Of a stretch of 9,655 nucleotides of DNA, positions 6,095 through 9,655 are shown piece after piece. The position numbers and the translations under genes were made by a program. Below the pieces are notes generated by a model. The model saw nothing but the letters and a program-made list of their open reading frames with translations, was not told where the DNA came from and made no database searches. The DNA comes from an uncultured Ruminococcus sp. GTDB lineage: Bacteria; Bacillota; Clostridia; Oscillospirales; Ruminococcaceae. How positions within the stretch are numbered: the stretch's first letter is position 1; each line of letters opens with the position of its first letter. Location: positions 1-9,655 of the forward strand of contig USEH01000079.1 in assembly GCA_900553675.1 (NCBI GenBank), given 5' to 3'.

Positions 6095-7255
6095 ATGCCT
6101 AAGAATCTTGGACTTACCCCGCCTATGGGTTGGAACTCGTGGAACACTTTTACATGGAACATAAACGAGGAGCTTGTTAAGCAGGCGGCAGACGCTATGG
6201 TTGAAACCGGTCTTAAAGACTGCGGATATGAATATATTGTCATCGACGACTGCTGGAGCTTAAAGCAGCGCGACGAAAACGGCAGACTGCAAGCCGACCC
6301 CGCAAAGTTCCCCAACGGCATGAAGGCAGTTGCCGACTATGTTCACTCTAAGGGCTTGAAATTCGGAATGTATTCCTGCGCCGGAACCCACACCTGCGCC
6401 GCGCACCCCTCATCCTTCGAGCATGAATTTGAAGACGCTGCAACCTTTGCAGAGTGGGGAGTAGACTTTTTAAAGTACGACTATTGCTTTAAGCCAAAGG
6501 GCATGCCCGGCGAGCTTCTTTATAAGAGAATGGCAATGGCGCTGCGAAACTGCGGCAGGGATATCCTGTTCTCCGCCTGCAACTGGGGTCAGGACGATGT
6601 TCATTCATGGATCCGCGAATCCGGCGCGCAGATGTTCCGCTCTACCGGCGACATTCAGGACACATGGGGCTCGATTGTAAATCTTGCAAAGTCGCAGTTC
6701 GGCAGACAGAGCCAGCAGGGCGTTTACTGCTGGAACGATATTGATATGCTGGTTGTAGGCATGCACGGCGGCTCCAACAGCTCCTGGATTGGCGAGGGCG
6801 GAATGGGCTGCACCGATATCGAGTATAAGACCCACTTCTCGCTCTGGGCTATCATGAACTCTCCTTTGATGATAGGCTGCGATATCAGAAACATGACCGA
6901 CGCTACCAAGGAAATCCTTTCCAACAAGGATATCATCGCAATCAATCAGGATCCCGAAGGCAGAGGAGCTTATGTTCTTGATTCCTCAGGCTGGGAGGGC
7001 GTTGGCGTTAAGATACTCATAAAGGCTCTTGAAAACGGCGACTACGCAATCGGAATGTTCAACTTCGGCGACAAGCGCGGTCAGGCTTCCTTCCCGTTCT
7101 GGGATATGGGACTTCCCACCGCGGCAGGCTACGGCTTTGAAATGTACGACTGCTGGGAGCACAAGACCGAGGGCGTTTACACCGAGCGCTACACCGTGGA
7201 TATCGAGCCTCACGACTGCAAGGTTGTAAGAGCAAAGCTTGTAAAGGTAAGATAA
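6095..7255 (+). CDS. Glycoside hydrolase family 27, probable intracellular alpha-galactosidase
   Basis: The product is 386 residues and should cleave terminal alpha-galactosyl residues (for example from melibiose or raffinose-type sugars) with retention. The GH27 barrel starts with LTPPMGWNSWNTF (7-19) and IDDCW (50-54). Asp129 in LKYDYC matches the nucleophile and Asp186 in RSTGDI the acid/base. YCWNDIDML (211-219) is another family signature. Cys101 and Cys131 match the disulfide pair near the active site of human alpha-galactosidase A. The C-terminal part (about 290-386) fits the usual beta-sandwich. There is no signal peptide, so it should act in the cytoplasm on imported oligosaccharides; no sugar transporter is in the window. 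Cys95 and Asn163 differ from human and plant enzymes, so alpha-N-acetylgalactosaminidase or beta-L-arabinopyranosidase activity remains possible. AAAGGA lies 11 nt upstream of the ATG. Confidence 0.92.
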   Translation: MPKNLGLTPPMGWNSWNTFTWNINEELVKQAADAMVETGLKDCGYEYIVIDDCWSLKQRDENGRLQADPAKFPNGMKAVADYVHSKGLKFGMYSCAGTHTCAAHPSSFEHEFEDAATFAEWGVDFLKYDYCFKPKGMPGELLYKRMAMALRNCGRDILFSACNWGQDDVHSWIRESGAQMFRSTGDIQDTWGSIVNLAKSQFGRQSQQGVYCWNDIDMLVVGMHGGSNSSWIGEGGMGCTDIEYKTHFSLWAIMNSPLMIGCDIRNMTDATKEILSNKDIIAINQDPEGRGAYVLDSSGWEGVGVKILIKALENGDYAIGMFNFGDKRGQASFPFWDMGLPTAAGYGFEMYDCWEHKTEGVYTERYTVDIEPHDCKVVRAKLVKVR

Positions 7256-7261
7256 GAGCGA

Positions 7262-7465
7262 ATGGCTAATTACGACACCTGCAAGGAATGCGGAGCCCCT
7301 CTTCATTCCGATGATATAGCAATATACCGAAAGATGGTTTTGCGGTGCGCTCAGGAGTTTATGTGTATAGATTGTCTGGCTAAATATCTGGGCGTTTCCA
7401 GAGAAGCTATTGAGGACAGAATCCGCTACTACCGCGAAAGCGGCACCTGCGTTTTGTTCAGATAA
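7262..7465 (+). CDS. Small Cys-rich (zinc-ribbon-like) conserved protein of unknown function
   Basis: The product is 67 residues. CKEC (7-10) and CIDC (35-38) form a CxxC pair typical of small zinc-binding folds, with further Cys at 29 and 63. The segment between them (18-34) and the part after the second pair (39-60) look helical: CLAKYLGVSREAIEDRIRYY reads like a short helix-turn-helix or protein-binding module. I recall similar small Clostridial proteins of unassigned function, but cannot name a family. The ATG is 6 nt after the GH27 stop codon, with only a weak ribosome binding site (AAAGG, 7243-7247, 14 nt away), which suggests translation coupled to the GH27 gene. A strong terminator 25 nt downstream closes the unit. 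A metal-bound regulatory or scaffold role is possible but not shown. Confidence 0.8.
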   Translation: MANYDTCKECGAPLHSDDIAIYRKMVLRCAQEFMCIDCLAKYLGVSREAIEDRIRYYRESGTCVLFR

Positions 7466-7489
7466 GATTACTGATTTAAGTAGAAGTAG

Positions 7490-7524
7490 GAGAACGGCTT
7501 GTGATGCAGGTCGTTCTCTTTTTT
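7490..7524 (+). terminator. Strong intrinsic terminator after the GH27/zinc-ribbon unit
   Basis: GAGAACG (7490-7496) pairs with CGTTCTC (7512-7518); inside, CTTG (7498-7501) can pair with CAGG (7507-7510). Six T follow directly (7519-7524). Confidence 0.87.
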
Positions 7525-7623
7525 GATATAATGCTATAAAAAGCCCTCGTCACCATGAAAATTTTTAAAATGCTGTAAGATTTATCGCTCGATCCATAGT
7601 TAATAGATAAAGGAGTTGATGAA

Positions 7624-8184
7624 ATGGACGACAGCGAAATTATCGCTTATTTTAACAGCCGCTCCGAGCAGGCAATAAAGGAGCTTTCGGCAAAGTACGG
7701 AGCTGTCTGCGCCAAGCTTGCGGGAAATATTCTTAACAACCGCCTTGATGCCGAGGAATGTTTAAACGACGCATATCTGGGCGTCTGGAATACCATCCCG
7801 CCAAACAATCCCGAATGTCTTTTATCCTACGTTCTGCGGATTGTGAGGAACACCGCTATTGCGAAGTATCACAAAATCACTGCCCAAAAGCGAAATGGCA
7901 GCTATGATGTTGCTTTGGACGAGCTGGAGGGGTGCATTGCGGGGTCGATATCAGATGCCGAGGATGGGCTGACCGCCAACGAACTTTCCCGTTTGGTGAA
8001 TCAGTTCTTAGACAACCTGCCGCAGGAAAATCGGGTGATATTTGTGCGCAGGTATTGGTATGCGGATTCCGTTAAGGATATATCCAAAAGAATGAAGCTT
8101 AGCGAAAGCAATGTATCCGTAAGGCTTTTACGAATTAGAAAGAACTTACAGCAATATTTGATGAAAGAGGGTTATAAGCTATGA
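7624..8184 (+). CDS. ECF-type RNA polymerase sigma factor
   Basis: The product is 186 residues with the two conserved sigma domains of the extracytoplasmic-function group and no others. Region 2 (about 13-85) contains LDAEECLNDAYLGVWNTIPP (41-60), the core-polymerase-binding part, and SYVLRIVRNTAIAKYHK (68-84), the -10-recognition part. Region 4 (about 122-179) contains NLPQENRVIFVRRYW and a helix-turn-helix, SVKDISKRMKLSESNVSVRL (149-168), for the -35 element. AAAGGAG (7609-7615) lies 8 nt before the ATG. The stop codon overlaps the start of the next gene as ATGA, the usual arrangement for a sigma factor and its anti-sigma partner. No consensus sigma-A promoter is visible in the 99 nt after the preceding terminator, so self-activation is plausible. 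The regulon is unknown. Confidence 0.92.
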   Translation: MDDSEIIAYFNSRSEQAIKELSAKYGAVCAKLAGNILNNRLDAEECLNDAYLGVWNTIPPNNPECLLSYVLRIVRNTAIAKYHKITAQKRNGSYDVALDELEGCIAGSISDAEDGLTANELSRLVNQFLDNLPQENRVIFVRRYWYADSVKDISKRMKLSESNVSVRLLRIRKNLQQYLMKEGYKL

Positions 8185-8798
8185 AAAAGGAAATGATTTC
8201 ATTAACACTTGGCAATATCGACAGCCGCTTTATTGAGGAAGCCGAGCTTTATTCGGCTGATGAAAAGCAGGGCAAATCTCTGAAAAATGCATGGCGCAGA
8301 ACGGCAATAGCCGTGGCAGCGGTGCTTTGCGTTGCCTTGATCGGGGTTCCCGCTGCCGCAGGGACATTTGAGGGATTTTTCAAGGATATCACCCGCTTTG
8401 ACGGCGCAGTAGTGGGAGTGACCTATGAAAACGCCACCGATGAAATAAGGATTGAGGTTTCAGGGGCTGATGCTTCGGGGATGTCTGTGGATATCATCCT
8501 GCTTGAAATGGGCAGCAAGGAACCGTATAAGTACCTTGCAGGTGGGGAAATGGCTTTGGGAGATTTTAAAATTCTTAACTCCCGCGGGGAGAAAGTATAC
8601 TCCGCCGAGGGGGTCGGGGAGCAGTCAGCCCCTATAGAGGATGGAAAAGCCGCGATATCCTATACGATAGAGCCGCAGGTTCTTTCGGCGGGTGAGAAAT
8701 ATACATTGGTTATAGAATCGGTATACGGCTTGCAAAAGGCAGAACAGCCGCTTAAAATGAGCGGCAATTGGAAAATTGATTTTGTTGTGAGCGAATAA
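8181..8798 (+). CDS. Putative membrane-bound anti-sigma factor (DUF4179-like)
   Basis: The product is 205 residues. Residues 1-38 should be cytoplasmic and would hold the sigma factor; one membrane helix follows at about 39-60 after the basic pair WRR (38-40); residues 61-205 lie outside. The outer part is beta-rich and starts with GTFEGFFKDITRFDG, which resembles DUF4179-type proteins encoded beside Clostridial sigma factors; this match is from memory. The HxxxCxxC signature of zinc-binding anti-sigma factors is absent, so sigma binding must use another N-terminal fold if the role is right. The ATG overlaps the sigma stop codon by 4 bp, and the upstream ribosome binding site (AAAGAGGG) lies in the sigma gene's last codons. 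The anti-sigma role is inferred from gene order and topology. Confidence 0.8.
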   Translation: MKKEMISLTLGNIDSRFIEEAELYSADEKQGKSLKNAWRRTAIAVAAVLCVALIGVPAAAGTFEGFFKDITRFDGAVVGVTYENATDEIRIEVSGADASGMSVDIILLEMGSKEPYKYLAGGEMALGDFKILNSRGEKVYSAEGVGEQSAPIEDGKAAISYTIEPQVLSAGEKYTLVIESVYGLQKAEQPLKMSGNWKIDFVVSE

Positions 8799-8835
8799 AT
8801 ACTGTTTTTGTTTTCAGACCGAAATAAGCATAAGC

Positions 8836-8885
8836 TTTACGGCGTTTTGGGAGAGAAATATCCCATAAAACGCCGTAAATTTTTT
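8836..8885 (+). terminator. Strong intrinsic terminator after the sigma/anti-sigma operon
   Basis: TTTACGGCGTTTT (8836-8848) pairs with AAAACGCCGTAAA (8867-8879) over 13 bp, extended by GGGA/TCCC after a 2-nt bulge, and followed by six T (8880-8885). The plus strand is the working orientation; the other side lacks a T-run. Confidence 0.9.
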
Positions 8886-8895
8886 CGGAATTTTG

Positions 8896-8924
8896 TTGAC
8901 AGCTTTTTGACAATATGCTATAAT
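8896..8924 (+). promoter_or_regulatory. Consensus sigma-A promoter of the last gene
   Basis: TTGACA (8896-8901) and TATAAT (8919-8924) with a 17-bp spacer, matching the consensus at every base and starting 10 nt after the preceding terminator. The leader is about 59 nt. Confidence 0.88.
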
Positions 8925-8989
8925 TATTCTGGCAGGGGAAGACACCCATAACAAAAACGCAGCTGAATTAAATATTGAGGAGGACACCT

Positions 8990-9655
8990 ATGACAAAAAA
9001 CCGCGACCGACAGCCGAACGGGGAGCAGTCTCCCATGACAAACAATCAGACGGTGGTCGTAATATCTGAATACGGCGAGGTTGTCGGCAAAACCTATCCA
9101 AAAAGAGCCGCAGGGCTTGTAAAAAAAGGTCGGGCAGAATTCTTGTCCGAATATGTGATACGTCTTAAAGATTTCTGTCCGACAGAAAAATCGGAGGAAA
9201 TAAATATGGACATCAATGAAAGAATTATAAACAATCAGCCTACAGTCACCCCCAAAACCGCTTTCAGCGCAGACTCGTCAAAAACCGGACAAAAGAGCGA
9301 ACGCAAACAGGAATACATCCTCTTTGACCCAAGGGATTATTACAAAAATCCGGATCTTGGCTGGGGCGTTGCATCGCGGCACATGAAACAGCTTGCAGAC
9401 GGCAGCTTTATCGAAATCTACTCCTTGGGCAACTGGAACGACCGTTTCAGCGGCATAGTCTCAAAGGAGATACCGATATCGCCCGACTGCGATTACACCT
9501 TTGTTTTTTGGCTGAACGGCGGAGAAAACGACCGCGATGACGAAAAGTGCGAGCTTTTGGTTATCTATACCGACGGCACCCACGACAGAGCCACCTCGGA
9601 AGAGTATCACGGCAATTACACCTATCTGCTTAACCGAAACAACGTTCGACCGATT
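8990..9655 (+). CDS. Unknown cytoplasmic protein with a PLMP/RRXRR-like N-terminal motif (3' end outside the window)
   Basis: All 222 codons from the ATG at 8990 to the right edge are open. GAGGAGGA (8977-8984) lies 5 nt upstream, below a consensus promoter. There is no signal peptide or membrane helix. Residues 22-59 form a compact motif containing TYPKRAAGLVKKGRAEF (35-51) and ending in YVIRL (55-59); it resembles the short N-terminal PLMP/RRXRR segment of IscB-type proteins (a P-x-R-A, a basic KKGRA, a beta strand ending in IRL). A polar, probably disordered linker follows (about 62-107). From about 108 the sequence is aromatic-rich and beta-rich (GWGV, YSLGNWNDRF, PISPDCDYTFVFWL, ELLVIYTDG), suggesting a beta-sandwich such as a ligand- or sugar-binding module. 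No HNH or RuvC motif is seen. A second in-frame ATG at 9035 is a possible shorter start. Function unknown. Confidence 0.8.
   Translation, partial: MTKNRDRQPNGEQSPMTNNQTVVVISEYGEVVGKTYPKRAAGLVKKGRAEFLSEYVIRLKDFCPTEKSEEINMDINERIINNQPTVTPKTAFSADSSKTGQKSERKQEYILFDPRDYYKNPDLGWGVASRHMKQLADGSFIEIYSLGNWNDRFSGIVSKEIPISPDCDYTFVFWLNGGENDRDDEKCELLVIYTDGTHDRATSEEYHGNYTYLLNRNNVRPI

Noticed and set aside
8752..8949. Minus-strand open frame of 65 codons around 8752-8949
   Set aside because: It covers the strong terminator and the consensus promoter between two plus-strand units; the translation has no recognisable features.
1..9655. CRISPR array, insertion sequence, tRNA or phage element
   Set aside because: No regularly spaced repeats, transposase or integrase motifs, tRNA-like folds or phage genes were found. 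The RRXRR-like motif in the last gene is not accompanied by a repeat array or nuclease within the window.

Overview
The window looks like chromosomal DNA of a low-to-mid G+C Gram-positive anaerobe of class Clostridia (Bacillota), most likely a Ruminococcaceae/Oscillospiraceae-type gut or rumen bacterium. Evidence: AGGAGG-type ribosome binding sites, near-consensus sigma-A promoters, two lipoproteins with lipoboxes, an ECF sigma/membrane anti-sigma pair of a kind common in Clostridia, and AT-rich intergenic DNA between gene bodies of moderate G+C. This assignment is inference from style; no rRNA or marker gene is present.

Layout. On the minus strand at the left are the start of a lipoprotein gene (running off the edge at base 1) and a 982-residue MacB-type ABC transporter (314-3262), each with its own sigma-A promoter. 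A 327-bp divergent region (3263-3589) separates them from the plus-strand genes. These are: a three-gene polar amino-acid importer operon (3590-5878: lipoprotein binding protein, permease, ATPase); a GH27 alpha-galactosidase-family gene followed after 6 bp by a 67-residue Cys-rich protein (6095-7465); an ECF sigma factor overlapping its putative membrane anti-sigma partner by 4 bp (7624-8798); and the first 222 codons of a cytoplasmic protein of unknown function (8990 to the edge).

How the genes relate. The units are separated by hairpin terminators (7490-7524 and 8836-8885 are strong; 5889-5915 and the one near 257-299 are moderate). Three promoters have the exact consensus TTGACA-17-TATAAT, ahead of the importer, the GH27 gene and the last gene, so these units are probably well expressed. 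Amino-acid import and intracellular alpha-galactoside cleavage are nutrient functions; the MacB-type exporter and sigma/anti-sigma pair suggest envelope or stress functions. Nothing ties all units into one pathway.

The least explained item is the last gene. Its N-terminus carries a short motif resembling the PLMP/RRXRR segment at the start of IscB-type proteins, but it is followed by a beta-rich region rather than a visible nuclease. Other points of interest are an intercistronic hairpin that embeds a Shine-Dalgarno and a 7-codon ORF, repeated TTGTGAA half-sites in the divergent region, and a long helical insert in the MacB-type protein. I see no CRISPR array, tRNA, rRNA, transposase or phage gene.
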